Assembly (NCBI GenBank): GCA_963729325.1
Contig: CAVSNS010000003.1
Span: 18,864-82,863 of the forward strand
Length of the DNA stretch: 64,000 nt
Reading direction: 5' to 3'
From: JABCYV01 sp963729325
GTDB taxonomy: Bacteria > Acidobacteriota > Terriglobia > Terriglobales > Acidobacteriaceae
A model generated the notes under the pieces. It searched no databases. It saw only the letters and a list, made by a program, of their open reading frames with translations, and was not told the DNA's origin. Positions 1 to 9,930 of the stretch are shown in pieces. The position numbers and the translations under genes were made by a program. Numbering within the stretch: position 1 is the stretch's first letter; each line of letters begins with the position of its first letter.

Positions 1-27
1 CTTCATCAGGAGGCTTCCTCATCCACT

Positions 28-381
28 TCAAGCCCTCGGCTCTGCGGCGGGCGATCCAAATGGTCCGCAGCCCCCACGCATACCTTGACGAAATTTTTCG
101 CGTTCTTCAGGGGTCATCTGCTCCCATCGCTCCATCATGCGGCGACGCCAGTACATGTGTCGGCCAGGTCGGCCCCGGAATCCGCCAAACAGGATCTTGC
201 TCAGAACGAGAATGCCGACCGCTTGCCAGAAATTGATCACATGCCAGCCAAAAAGAATCGGCATGAGCCAATTCCACAGGCTCATCAATACGAAACTAAA
301 TATGGTGACGAACAGTGCGGCGAACAGCACGAACTTCAGTCCGCGTACAATCCAATGCCTTTTCATGTCTCTTAACCTCAT
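28..381 (-). CDS. Small two-helix membrane protein next to ECF sigma factor
   Basis: 117 codons. Two hydrophobic segments at about residues 15-37 and 41-65 suggest an inner-membrane protein; the C-terminal third is basic and hydrophilic with a MTPEEREKFRQGM stretch and a GGCG tail. Its ATG (381-379) overlaps the TGA of the sigma-factor gene as ATGA, so the two are translationally coupled; an alternative ATG lies five codons in (366). No family name recognised. Position suggests a partner or regulator of the sigma factor, which is inference only. Confidence 0.7.
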   Translation of the reverse strand: MRLRDMKRHWIVRGLKFVLFAALFVTIFSFVLMSLWNWLMPILFGWHVINFWQAVGILVLSKILFGGFRGRPGRHMYWRRRMMERWEQMTPEEREKFRQGMRGGCGPFGSPAAEPRA

Positions 382-962
382 TCTTTCCTGAAATCGTCAT
401 AGATGGCCTGCAGGCGTTCGCGCAGGTGCAGGACCGCGTAATGCTTGCGGGAGAGCAGCGTGTTCACGCTGGCGCCCGTTCGTTCAGCAAGCTCTTTGAA
501 GCTGTAACCCAGCAACTCGTGACCGATGAACACCTCACGCTGCTCTTTGGGCAGTTCGTCAAGGGCGGCGTCCATCTCCTCCAACAGCACACTTCTTGCG
601 TAGGCCGATTCCGGCCCAGCATCCGGCGACGGAAGGAGTTCTTCCCACCGGAGATCCTCGCCGTCCACTGTCCTATCTGCCAGTTCATTGGACGCTTCCC
701 ACTTCTTGCTGCGGAATAAGTCTGTGATCCGATTGCGGGCCACACGGAACAGCCAGGCGGTAACCTGCTCCACCGGCTTCATCATCCGGTACGCCTCGAC
801 CAGTTCGTAGAAGACTTCCTGCAGGATGTCTTCTGCGTCACTCTGGTCGGCCACTCGTTTGCGGATGAAGTTGCGAAGCCGAGGTCGCTCCCGCTCGATC
901 GCTTCAGAGATCCACTCGTCTTGCTGCGCCATCATCCACTGTTTTCTCAGCGCCTGATCCAT
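378..962 (-). CDS. ECF-type RNA polymerase sigma factor
   Basis: 194 aa, usual size for the sigma-70 ECF group. Region 2 occupies about residues 28-95, with the DAEDILQEVFYELVEAY and TAWLFRVARNRITDLFRSK motifs that bind core polymerase and the -10 element. Region 4 (about 125-185) has the LPKEQREVF and helix-turn-helix YSFKELAERTGASVNTLLSRK stretch that reads the -35 element. The linker is long and acidic. It is first in a two-gene unit with the overlapping small membrane protein; no typical zinc-finger anti-sigma factor follows. Confidence 0.9.
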   Translation of the reverse strand: MDQALRKQWMMAQQDEWISEAIERERPRLRNFIRKRVADQSDAEDILQEVFYELVEAYRMMKPVEQVTAWLFRVARNRITDLFRSKKWEASNELADRTVDGEDLRWEELLPSPDAGPESAYARSVLLEEMDAALDELPKEQREVFIGHELLGYSFKELAERTGASVNTLLSRKHYAVLHLRERLQAIYDDFRKE

Positions 963-1240
963 CTACCCTTGTAGACGAACGAGCGAGAGAAATATTTTAC
1001 GCGCGTTGAGCTTGTAGCCTGCAGCTCGGGCCAGCTAGCTCGCAAAGGGAATGCCGTAACGAGGTCAAATAACAAAACAGTAGCCTGCTGTAGGAAGCTG
1101 GGCGGAACTCCGACCACCCCTCAAGCCAAGACAATTCTCTGACAATCAATTGACAACTGATCCGGGAATATCACCCACGTGGCGGAGTTTCACATTCAGC
1201 AGGGTTACACCAAACTATTTCAGGATCGGAGTGTGAACAC

Positions 1241-2462
1241 TTGAAAAAAGAGAATCTCACCCACAACTGTCTCAACTGAAACCACGGCTACAGAAGATCT
1301 CGACGCCCGCTGGCAGCGGGTTGTCGAGCGACGCTCATTTCTGAAGGGAATCGGGATGGCAGGTGCAGCGCTGTCGGCCGGCACACTATTGGCGACCGAA
1401 GGCATAGCACAGACCTCATCGAGCACTGGGAAGCTCTCGAAAGGCGATGTTGCGCTCCTGCAGTTCGCTGCTTGGGCCGAAATTGTCGAGAGTGATCTAT
1501 GGACACAGTACGCGGAACTGGGCGGAGTCGGACCTTCCGGCGGTGGCGCCGCACAATCGAGCGAGGAATTCCAGAAATTCATCGGAGGAAATCCAGCCTA
1601 CACCCTGGCGCTCCAAAATCTGGATGGCGACATGCCGCAGTACATCACCGACAACACGGATGATGAGCTGAGCCACGCAGCCTTCCTTAAGGCTTTCCTG
1701 AGATCCAGGGGCGAGGTACCGGTCGACCTCGAACCGTTTCGAACGTTGCCTAGCAGTCAGGCGACTGGGGCAAGGCAAATCAAACGGCTTACCAGCCTCA
1801 TGAATCTCAATGTCGACCTCAGTTGGTATACGCGGTATCGCAGTGGGAAGAACCCCGATTTAGGTGCGGCGTTCAAGGGGCCATTCGTCATTAAGAACCA
1901 ACCGGCGATTCCATTAAACGATACAGACACTCCCCCTTCGACCAATCCAGCAATTCCCATCACAGGTCGCGATGCCGAGCGCATACAAGCCATCGCCAAC
2001 ACCGCGGGCTTTCACTTTGCGTTTATCGAGCAGGGTGGCGCGAGCCTCTATCCAACCCTGGCCTTTAAGGCAACCGATCCGACAGTTCTGCGGATTCTGG
2101 TGAGTATTGGCGGAGTCGAGATTGATCACTTCGGGCTGTGGCACGATAAGGGCGCTAACGCGGTGTCTCAACCTTTAGCCGGGGTGGTCGATCCTGTGAC
2201 CGGGCTGACATTTCCGGATCTCAACAACCCTGCCACAGAACTCACCCAGACCAATAAGATCCTGCCCGAGCCATGCAACTTCATCAGCAAGAGTCTGCCC
2301 CGGTGTTCGGTGATCCGGCCGACCTCGACGCAGAATGGAGGCGCAGTGGCGACGGTAAAGGCTTTCACGGAAGACGGACTCTTCATCGGTCAATCGCCTG
2401 CGTTTTTTGAGTTATCGATGCAGTTGGCCGTCGCAGCGGACTCGGTTCGGCGCGGGTTTTAG
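1241..2462 (+). CDS. Ferritin-like domain protein with Tat signal (frame break near start)
   Basis: The conserved body runs from the first in-frame ATG (1356) to 2462, 368 codons. Two acidic helices with ELSHAAFLKAFL and a later EIDHFGLW motif fit the ferritin-like family found in Acidobacteria. A twin-arginine export motif (RRSFLKGIGMAG) begins 10 codons before that ATG, so the true start lies further up, but the frame meets a stop at 1242-1244 with no ATG or GTG. A TTG at 1241 with a GGAG ribosome site nine bases upstream is one base out of frame; removing one A from the six-A run at 1244-1249 joins it. I therefore place the start at 1241. Function of the exported protein is not known. Confidence 0.75.
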
Positions 2463-2731
2463 CACCACGGGATGACAGTCTCTCCCTGCTGCACTGGTGG
2501 GCGTTGTGTCCGAACTCTGGCCACAGCGCCTGCATTTTTGTACCGGCGGCTTCGTACTCTGTTTGAGCTCCCCTTCACGCCAAAGTCAATGGAGAGTGCC
2601 GCTTCACAACAAGTCACTGGAATGGCGTCTGAGGGAAGATGGCTGCTGATGCCAAGCACGCTTGTTCGATTTAAATAAGCGCTGCCATTAAGGCCCAGCC
2701 AACAAAATGCTGTTCTGGCTAGTGACTTCCG

Positions 2732-3190
2732 CTATGCTTCTTCGGACACATTCCGACTTTGACTGAATGAGTCCCACGCCGGCCCGCTCTTGTCTGTTAC
2801 CCATTGCCAAGTGCGCCTGCCGCTATCGTTAGCTAGGAGGCGGGCTTCTCCATAGCTCGCCAGCCGGTTGAGCACGGTGGAGACCGATGAGCGGATCTTT
2901 GTGCCGCGCCAGCAACGCCGGATTCCAGCCAGAGGAACTTTCTGGCGGGCTAGCCAGGCCGGGTTCCTTCGCGCGATTTCCTGGGCCACCTCTTGCGTCA
3001 GCAGAGGCCGGTTAGACTCCATCAATATCGTGCGACACGTCGTGGTGAATCCCGGCTGTCGGGCGTCCGAACGGTGATCAATGAGTTCCAGCAGTTCATT
3101 GCCAATCACGTCATCACCGAACAGATTTGCCAACCCCAAAATTGTCTGCTTGATGGTGCCAATTCTTTTAATGATCGCTGCGCGCTGCAT
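2732..3190 (-). CDS. Hypothetical protein with winged-helix-like C-terminal half
   Basis: 152 aa, not assigned to a named family. Residues about 55-75 (ESNRPLLTQEVAQEIARR) and 98-128 (SSVSTVLNRLASYGEARLL...GRRTWQW) resemble the helix-turn-helix and wing of small DNA-binding or restriction-associated wHTH domains. The N-terminal part (KRIGTIKQTILGLANLFG) is helical and appears to continue into the upstream 33-codon frame at 3168-3269 if one T is removed near 3170; the start at 3190 may thus be an artefact of a frame break. Confidence 0.55.
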   Translation of the reverse strand: MQRAAIIKRIGTIKQTILGLANLFGDDVIGNELLELIDHRSDARQPGFTTTCRTILMESNRPLLTQEVAQEIARRNPAWLARQKVPLAGIRRCWRGTKIRSSVSTVLNRLASYGEARLLANDSGRRTWQWVTDKSGPAWDSFSQSRNVSEEA

Positions 3191-3269
3191 TTAAAAGCGA
3201 CTCGAGTTCTTGCTGTGCTCGCCCAATCACCTGTTCAACATGTTCCGCGCCCGAGGTTTGCGTCGACAT
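3168..3269 (-). other. Probable N-terminal segment of the preceding hypothetical protein
   Basis: Reads 33 codons from ATG 3269 (MSTQTSGAEHVEQVIGRAQQ...) to TAA at 3170-3168, overlapping the 2732-3190 gene in another frame. The helical, charged sequence joins naturally to KRIGTIKQTILG of the downstream frame if a single T is deleted, giving one protein of about 178 aa. Confidence 0.45.
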
Positions 3270-3324
3270 AGGTTTTTGCACCACGCCTTTTCGGCCTCGC
3301 GACAAAATCAAATAGCACAATTAA

Positions 3325-3344
3325 GGAGGCTCTTTCGAGCCTCC
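3325..3344 (-). terminator. Stem-loop terminator after TonB receptor gene
   Basis: Perfect 8-bp stem GGAGGCTC/GAGCCTCC around a four-base loop, 32 bases past the receptor stop codon. The flanks are AT-rich but lack a long T-run on either strand, so it may act on either side with moderate strength. Confidence 0.6.
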
Positions 3345-3375
3345 CTAAGACTGCTGATTTTGCACAACAGCATGA

Positions 3376-6300
3376 CTAGAACGTAAATTTAGCAATGATC
3401 GCCATCGTACGCGCGTTGCTGGCGAACACCGACTTTGGATTGTTGAAGTTTGCATTCCCAGGCGTCAGATAGTTCAGGTAACCACCGGTAATGGTAATGA
3501 AACCAGCCACGTCGTTTATGCCAAGTCCCATGCCTGGGTTGCTGCCCGGAATGTACTGAGGATGGTTGAGGATATTGCCGAACTGCGCACCCAGACGGAA
3601 CTTGAACCTCTCGGTTATGTTTATGTCCTTATAGGTGCCAATGTCCAAATCGTTGGTTGGCCTGGTGGCCAGAGTATTGCGGCCGCTGGTGGCCAGCGCA
3701 CCCGCTCCGGCTACGATGTACTGGGCGCTGGGGTTGTTCGCCAGGTAAGCTACAACATTGCCAGCCGTGTTCGTCAAAGCGGTGACGTCGCTTCCCGTAC
3801 CCGGAACTCCGCTCGGGTTGAAGATAGCCCGATCACCGGCGCTATCGTCGTTCAAGTTCGCATCCGAGGCGGATTGCACGTCGGCCCATTGCGGAGACTC
3901 GTAGGTGTAAATCGGACTAAACGCCCAGTTCCCTACGATGTTCTTCATGAGCCAATTACCACTCTTGAAGAAAGGCAGATCATAAACTGCCGCCAAGGTA
4001 AAGCGGTGCGTGCGGGAAAGAGGAGAGACGGACCTTTCCGCGCCGAAGTCCTGGAAATCCTGCGGACGACGGGGAGTAAGGCTGGTGGTGAAGAAATCCG
4101 CCGTACTGTTGTCGATCGTGCGGCTGTAAGTGTAGGCCGCCTGGAACGTCAAGCCATTGCTGAAGCGTCGCTGGAGCGAAGTCTCCAACCCATGGTAGTT
4201 GGAACTGCCGAGCGGCAAATCGGCGGTGATGTTGCTGGCAAAACCTGCATTGGCATACTGAGGAAGGAAGCTGCTCCTGGATTGTAAGCCGCTTGAGCAG
4301 CCACCACTGGGGTCGGGAACGCATAACGCCAGCGGTAGAGCATCGAGTGTGGCCTGCGACGGTGCTTGCAAGTACGTCGGCAGAAAGCCCGTGGTTGCGG
4401 TCTCCGGCGTGTTGCTTACCAGCGACTGTCTATTAATTCTGGATTGAACGTCCAAGTGGACGCCGCGCGTGCCTACATAACGGACCTCAGCGGTGTAACT
4501 CTTGCCGAACGAATGCTGGATGCCGAAATTCCAATTGATCGAATACGGCCATTTGGTTTGTGGTGGGATCCAGGCAGACGTATCGGCAATCGCATCGGCC
4601 TTAGACAGGATAGTTATGCCAGTACCGCCACCACCCGCCAACCCACCCTTCGCCAAGAACGGCGTTGTGCCCACATTCAAATTCGGGACGTCAGCAGTGG
4701 AGCCGACCTGGGGCGGAAGACCGAGAATGCCGATATTGTCATAAAGCACGTCATACGCCATGCCAAAGCCGGCACGGATGGAGGTATTGCCGCTGGTCCC
4801 TGGCGAGTACGCCACTCCGACGCGAGGCGCCCAGTTGTTCTTCGGTGTGGTAGGCGCATTGAATACCAGGGGCTCATTAACTCCCGCGACAGTGATTTGA
4901 GGCTGATTGGAGATGCTATTAAGAGACTGGCGATTCTCGCCCGTAGAATTAGTGGTGTACTCGTAGCGCACGCCAAGATTCAGCGTGAGGTGCTGGTTGA
5001 AGCGCCAGGTGTCATTGGCGTACCAGTAAACCGCTTTCTGGTTGCCATAGTACGTGGTGGAGCCATTGCTGCGCTCACCAATGATGTCGGGCGTAAAATC
5101 TTCCAGAAACATTTGCGCGCTGTTGTACTCGTAGTCGCCGCGCTGGCGCTGAGTAAAGCTCTGCGGAGAAATATACTGGCGGTATTCGCCGCCGAACTTG
5201 AAGCTGTGGGCACCCCTGGTCCAAGTGACGTTGTCAACCACACCGTAGAAATTTTGAATGGTAAATTGCGGTGCCTGGGAGTCTGGCCCGATATTGACGC
5301 CGCCCAGATTGTTTAGAAGAATGTTAGGAAAGGCATCCAGACCGGGATACGGGAAGTTCCCGGCAGGAACGGTATTCGCAAAACGATTGAACCCTACCCG
5401 GAACTCGTTCAATACCGCGGGCGAGAAGGTATGATACTCACCGAGGGTGAACAAGTGAAACCTAGAAGGCTGAACCAGATAAAAAGCTGGCAGGCTGGCA
5501 TTCGTATCGACCTGGCCCAGCCGGTTGTAAACGTAGCGCCCACGAATCTGGTCTTTCTCGGATAGGTTTAAGTCGACGCTTTGAACAAAATTCGTATAGT
5601 TTTGGAATGCGCCTGCGGCGAGAGTAATGGTCCCGACCTCAGCCTTGCCAGCAGGGCAACTTCCGTTCGCCGGGGCAATAAATGATCCTACCTGCCCAGG
5701 TTCGTTGCCGTTAACTGGCTTCTTATCGTATTGAATACACCCGTTCCCCGTTGGGGCGACCGCCAGATACTGCTTAAAAATTGAAAAGTTGGTTGCATTA
5801 ATCGTGGGATCTGCGGAGATAGCGGCCAAACCTGCAGCCGTGGGCGTGACTACCGGAAGACCACTGCTCCCGGTAAGCCCGATCTCCTGACGCTCGTAAT
5901 TAGTAAAGAAAAACAGCTTGTTCTTGATGATTGGGCCGCCAATGGTGCCCCCGTAGCGATTATTGTCGAGACGCGGGTTCTCCTTGAGACCTTGGAGTAT
6001 CCAAAAGTTGTCCACTGCGTTCAGGTTGCGATTTCTGAAATATTCATAAAGCGAACCATGGAAGCTGTTGGTTCCGCTCTTGATATTGGTGTTGAACTGC
6101 CCCCCGAAGAGTGCCCGAATTCAGCGTTGAACTGATTCGACAGAAGGGTAAAGTTTTCCACCGCTTCATTCGGAACGGTGATCAGAGCTCCGGTGACAGT
6201 CTTGTTGTTATTGTCCACGCCTTCAACCGTGAAGTTGTTGTCGCGAGGGCGCTGACCGCCGACCGACGGACCAAAACCCAAGTTCAACGCGCTAGAATTC

Positions 6301-6824
6301 GTAACCCCCGGGCTCAACAGCGACAGGTTCAAGACTCCGGCGCCCGCTCCGCCCGCGGAGGTAATCCCCAGATCCTGCGACATACGCGCGTCGAAGCTCG
6401 ACTCCAACTGCGCGGTCGACGTGTCAACCCTTGGGGCCTCTCCCGAGACTTCCACAGTTTCAGTAGCAGCGCCGGGCGCGAGGCTCACGTTGACCGTACC
6501 AGTGCGGTTCAATACCACTTCGGCCAGTTCAGTGGTTGTTCGAAAACCGTTGGCCTTTACCGTGAACTTGTAGTTACCGATTGGTAGGTTGTCAAACCGA
6601 TATTCGCCGGTGTTATTTGTCCTGTTGGTGATAGCTAATCCCGTGGCCACATTCGTGGCAGTAACCTCCGCATTAGCAACCGCCGCGCCGGAAGAATCTA
6701 CAACGGTACCCACCATGTTGCCGCTGACGGCTTGGCCAAAGGATAAATTGACTCCAAAAGCCACGAGGCTCAACAACGCAATTACCAACACGAGTGTTCT
6801 AACGGTGAAGACGGCTCGATTCAT
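3376..6824 (-). CDS. TonB-dependent receptor, Oar-like (one frame break)
   Basis: Outer-membrane receptor of about 1,149 codons. Start ATG 6824 has AGGAG eight bases upstream. Signal peptide at residues 1-34, then a carboxypeptidase-regulatory-like domain (GNMVGTVVDSSGAAV...GEYRFDNLPIG), a plug with the conserved GFGPSVGGQRPRDNNFTVEGVD region, and a long beta-barrel ending in the aromatic C-terminus IIAKFTF. The reading frame changes in the six-C run at 6100-6105: the first part is read in the frame ending at 6021, the rest in the frame ending at 3376. Expected role is energy-dependent uptake of an unidentified large substrate; the family is greatly expanded in Acidobacteria. Confidence 0.88.
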
Positions 6825-7186
6825 TAGCTTTCTCCTCAACTCAATAGATAGACAATTCCCAATCAATTTCAACTTCCAAGACCCTGAGAACTTTGACACC
6901 GGCCCAGAGCCACGACCCATCTAGTGTTGGCAATTAGCGAACCAGACCGGAGTCGTCGAGTTTTCAATTGGTTGCATCAATGAACAGATCTGCGGTTATG
7001 AAATGCGGGATGCCAACTGGACAGTCCTCACAGCGTATATCGTGCGCTTGAAGTTGTGTTTCTGTGAAGACTGTCACTCCGTCCTGTCGGACTACATCAA
7101 ACAGGAAAGGAATTTCCAAAAGTCCAGATTTCCGGAGATTCCTTCCGAGCTTGAATCTGGTGATTCGAAGATACATACTGGTTGGT
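6825..7186. other. Divergent intergenic region between TonB receptor and TetR genes
   Basis: No convincing gene; short open frames here show no family signal. It must hold the promoters of both flanking genes. The only clear site is the inverted repeat at its right edge (7173-7190). Confidence 0.5.
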
Positions 7187-7190
7187 ATGT
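7173..7190. promoter_or_regulatory. TetR-type operator overlapping regulator start
   Basis: ACATAC-TGGTTG-GTATGT, an exact 6+6 inverted repeat with a six-base spacer. It covers the ATG (7187) of the TetR gene. Its reverse complement matches 15 of 18 bases of a second site at 7872-7889, so both are probably bound by this regulator. Confidence 0.6.
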
Positions 7191-7837
7191 CGGCAGCACG
7201 CAAGAATCCGAAACGCAGAGCGACTAGGCTGCGCAATCCTGAGCGCACGCGGGAGCGCCTGCTGCAGGCGGCATTCCGCGAGATCTACAGATCGGGTTTC
7301 CAAAGTGCCGGCCTAGACACAATTCTGGCCTCAGCTGGCGTCACCAAGGGAGCGCTGTACTACTACTTCAAAAGCAAGCGAGCCTTGGGATACGCCGTAG
7401 TTGAAGAGGTTATCGGCCCCGACAACTACGGCGAATGGGTGCGTCCTCTACAGAGCGGCAAGGACCCTATCGACACTTTGATCGGCATTGTTCAGGGTAT
7501 ATCCGTTCGGCCCGAGGATGTACGGGGCGGCTGTCAACTGAACAATCTCGCGCAGGAAATGTCTCCTCTTGACGCGGGATTCCGGAAGCGGCTGGCGATG
7601 GTCTTCCAAGCCTGGCGCGAGGCCACTGCCTCCGTTTTGCGAGAGGGCCAGACCCACGGAAGAGTTCGCCGCGACGTGGAGCCCGCTGACGCCGCTGGCT
7701 TACTGATCGCGATGGTCGAAGGCTATGGCTCGCTGGCAAAGAATGCTCAGGATCCGAAAGTGATGAAAGCGGGGATCAGAAACATCGTGGACTGGCTGCG
7801 GTCCCTGCGTCCGCCGGGCAACCGCAAGCGGGTGTGA
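7187..7837 (+). CDS. TetR/AcrR family transcriptional regulator
   Basis: 216 aa from ATG 7187. N-terminal TetR helix-turn-helix at about residues 17-63 with the hallmark SAGVTKGALYYYFKSKRALGYAV; the ligand-binding C-terminal domain follows and resembles the TetR_C group with the GGCQLNNLAQEMS segment. An open frame extends 41 codons further upstream but has no domain content, so I chose 7187. No good ribosome site precedes this ATG and the operator overlaps it, which suggests tight autoregulation or a very short leader. The downstream secreted-protein/P460 pair carries a matching site. Confidence 0.85.
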   Translation: MSAARKNPKRRATRLRNPERTRERLLQAAFREIYRSGFQSAGLDTILASAGVTKGALYYYFKSKRALGYAVVEEVIGPDNYGEWVRPLQSGKDPIDTLIGIVQGISVRPEDVRGGCQLNNLAQEMSPLDAGFRKRLAMVFQAWREATASVLREGQTHGRVRRDVEPADAAGLLIAMVEGYGSLAKNAQDPKVMKAGIRNIVDWLRSLRPPGNRKRV

Positions 7838-7871
7838 TCGCATCGGTTCCAATGGACAGTTTTACGCTGTT

Positions 7872-7889
7872 ACATACCAACCGGTTCGT
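7872..7889. promoter_or_regulatory. Second copy of TetR-type operator
   Basis: ACATAC-CAACCG-GTTCGT; 15 of 18 bases equal the reverse complement of the site at 7173-7190, although its own symmetry is weaker. It lies 137 bases before the ATG at 8026, placing the secreted-protein/P460 operon under the same regulator. Confidence 0.5.
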
Positions 7890-8025
7890 AGGCTCGGCGA
7901 GTTCGCATCGACTGCAGGCGCACCGAGGCGGGAGCGGGCGAGGGACTGATGGAAGGAGAAAAACGATCAGATCTGTCCCTCTGAATAACAACTGCGGTGA
8001 AATTCAGTCAACACAGGAGGAAGTG

Positions 8026-8757
8026 ATGAACCGAAAGAGATTCCAGGCGATTGCCTCTCTAAGCTTCGCACTGATTATTTTTCTGGACGCGGGCTGGCAG
8101 GCGCGGGCGCAGGATCGTCAAATGTCGTATCCCAGCATGGCCCCGCTTGACCAATACCTGATGGATCGAAATGCTGAGATCGCACTGGCGCGAAGCGCGG
8201 CCCCGGAGGCCATCTCGCGCGATGCCGATGTCCTCGTACTTGGACGGCATGGCTATGAAACCGCAGTCAAAGGCAAGAATGGTTTCGTATGCGCTGTGGA
8301 ACGAGGGTGGATGGGCCAATTCGAGGGCCCTGGTACTGATAAGTTTTGGAACCCTAAAGGTCGAGGGCCGGTCTGCTTCAATCCGCCGGCTGCCCGCTCC
8401 ATCCTGCCAATTACGATTAAAAGAACGGAAATGGTATTGGCCGGTCAATCCAAAGCTCAGATCTTCGAAGGCATGAAGGCGTTCGTAAAGCAAGGGCTGC
8501 CACCCCTGGAGCCTGGAGCCATGTCCTACATGATGTCGAAAGAACAGCATCTTAACGATGGCAGTCACCCCAACTGGATGGCTCACCTCATGTTTTACAC
8601 TCCAGTCATGGACGGTTCCGTTTGGGGTGTAGATCTGCCCCTTTCTCCCGTGATGCTGCATCCACACTTCAGGGGCAATCCGGAACCGATCGATGAATTC
8701 ATGGTTCCCGCGGGCTGGTGGTCGGATGGAACGCCGGACCCGGTCAAGCCGGATTAG
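8026..8757 (+). CDS. Secreted protein of unknown function
   Basis: 243 aa from ATG 8026, which has AGGAGG six to eleven bases upstream. Signal peptide at residues 1-27 ending in ARAQD. The mature part has few cysteines, an ISRDADVLVLGRHGYETAVKGKNGFVCAVERGW region and a tail rich in WMAHLMFYTP and WWSDGTPDP. No family name recognised. It stands directly before the cytochrome P460 gene and after a TetR operator, so it probably shares a periplasmic stress or detoxification role, by context only. Confidence 0.75.
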   Translation: MNRKRFQAIASLSFALIIFLDAGWQARAQDRQMSYPSMAPLDQYLMDRNAEIALARSAAPEAISRDADVLVLGRHGYETAVKGKNGFVCAVERGWMGQFEGPGTDKFWNPKGRGPVCFNPPAARSILPITIKRTEMVLAGQSKAQIFEGMKAFVKQGLPPLEPGAMSYMMSKEQHLNDGSHPNWMAHLMFYTPVMDGSVWGVDLPLSPVMLHPHFRGNPEPIDEFMVPAGWWSDGTPDPVKPD

Positions 8758-8804
8758 AAATGCGAATGAGTGTGACCGGTCTGTTCTCAAGAGTCATCTC
8801 ATCT

Positions 8805-9392
8805 ATGAAAAACGTGTTGTGTTCTGTCCTTGTTCTGGTTACTTGCCTTGCGTTGCTGGCCGCCGCGCCTGAAGAAAAAGCGCCCAAGCCGCAATATGAC
8901 CAGAACGGCCAGCTTATCCGGCCTGCCGACTACCGCGAATGGATGTTTCTGTCCGCTGGATACGGCATGAACTACAGTCCCGGGCCCGACAGTCACGAGA
9001 TGTTCACCAACGTCTTCGTGCAGCGCTGGGCTTACAGCGAATTTGCGAACTCTGGGAAGTGGCCGGAGCAGAGCATGTTCGTGATCGACGAACGGGATGC
9101 GGCAAGCCGAAGTTCCATCAACCAAAAGGGCCACTATCAGACCGATCTGACGGGGGTGGTCGTCGAGGTGAAGGATTCGGCGCGGAATCCGGGTAAGTGG
9201 GCGTACTACTTTTTCAGGCCCGACGGCAAAACGGCCGAGGCCATGCCCAAGGGCAACGTCTGCTGGTCGTGCCACGAAGATCATGCCGCCGTCGAGCACA
9301 CGTTTGTGCAGTTCTATCCCACGCTGAAGGTAGTGGCAAAGAAGTTCGGGACATACAACGAAGCGCGGGAGCAAGTGACGGAGGCGAAGTAA
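8805..9392 (+). CDS. Cytochrome P460-family c-type haem protein
   Basis: 195 aa from ATG 8805; in-frame ATGs at 8760 and 8766 are less likely because 8805 begins a standard signal peptide (MKNVLCSVLVLVTCLALLAAA). The mature protein has the P460 fold signature: YREWMFLSAGYGMNY near the start, VFVQRWAYSEF, and the single haem-binding CWSCH near the C-terminus followed by VEHTFVQFYPTL. P460 proteins act in the periplasm on nitric oxide or hydroxylamine in characterised members; the substrate here is unknown. It lies 48 bases after the preceding secreted protein and is likely co-transcribed. Confidence 0.87.
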   Translation: MKNVLCSVLVLVTCLALLAAAPEEKAPKPQYDQNGQLIRPADYREWMFLSAGYGMNYSPGPDSHEMFTNVFVQRWAYSEFANSGKWPEQSMFVIDERDAASRSSINQKGHYQTDLTGVVVEVKDSARNPGKWAYYFFRPDGKTAEAMPKGNVCWSCHEDHAAVEHTFVQFYPTLKVVAKKFGTYNEAREQVTEAK

Positions 9393-9459
9393 AAGAGGCC
9401 GCAGCGAGGGAGCGGATGAACTGGAAGTAGACGCCGATTGACGGCCGCGCAGGGTCACG

Positions 9460-9930
9460 ATGGACTTCGGGCACAGGAGCAGTGACGAAACGGGCAATGG
9501 AGGTCTTTTGGATAACGGCGATCCGCATATTCGTGAAGTCGTAGCGCAGACACGGACGCCTGCGATGGGGAAGTCTGCGCGGATTGCGATCAGAGCCAAG
9601 GGGAGAATTCTCTTCATCGATGCAGCGGACGTTATCGCGGTGGAAGCCAAAGGAAACTGTGTCTTGTTATTGCATACGTCAAGTTCGCACATGCTGCGAG
9701 AGTCGATCTCGACCATGGAGAAAAAGCTCAATCCGCACGGGTTTGTGCGAATTCATCGATCTGTGCTGGTGAACGCGGCATTGGTTGAAGAGATTCATCT
9801 ATCGTCCACGGGCGAGTATGTGCTCCGCCTGCGGGGAGGAAGGGAGTTCACAGCCACGCGTACTTACAAGAAGAATCTGCAACTCCTGGCGCAGTTGTGG
9901 ATCGGTATCGGAGGTTTTGCTGTCGAGTAG
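9460..9930 (+). CDS. LytTR-domain DNA-binding protein
   Basis: 156 aa. Residues about 38-140 form a LytTR domain: RIAIRAKGRILFIDAADVIAVEAKGN, then SHMLRESISTMEKKLNPHGFVRIHRSVLVN and the EFTATRTYKK end. There is no receiver domain, so it is a stand-alone LytTR regulator or the DNA-binding part of a split gene. An inverted, decayed copy lies 400-600 bases downstream on the other strand. Confidence 0.8.
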   Translation: MDFGHRSSDETGNGGLLDNGDPHIREVVAQTRTPAMGKSARIAIRAKGRILFIDAADVIAVEAKGNCVLLLHTSSSHMLRESISTMEKKLNPHGFVRIHRSVLVNAALVEEIHLSSTGEYVLRLRGGREFTATRTYKKNLQLLAQLWIGIGGFAVE

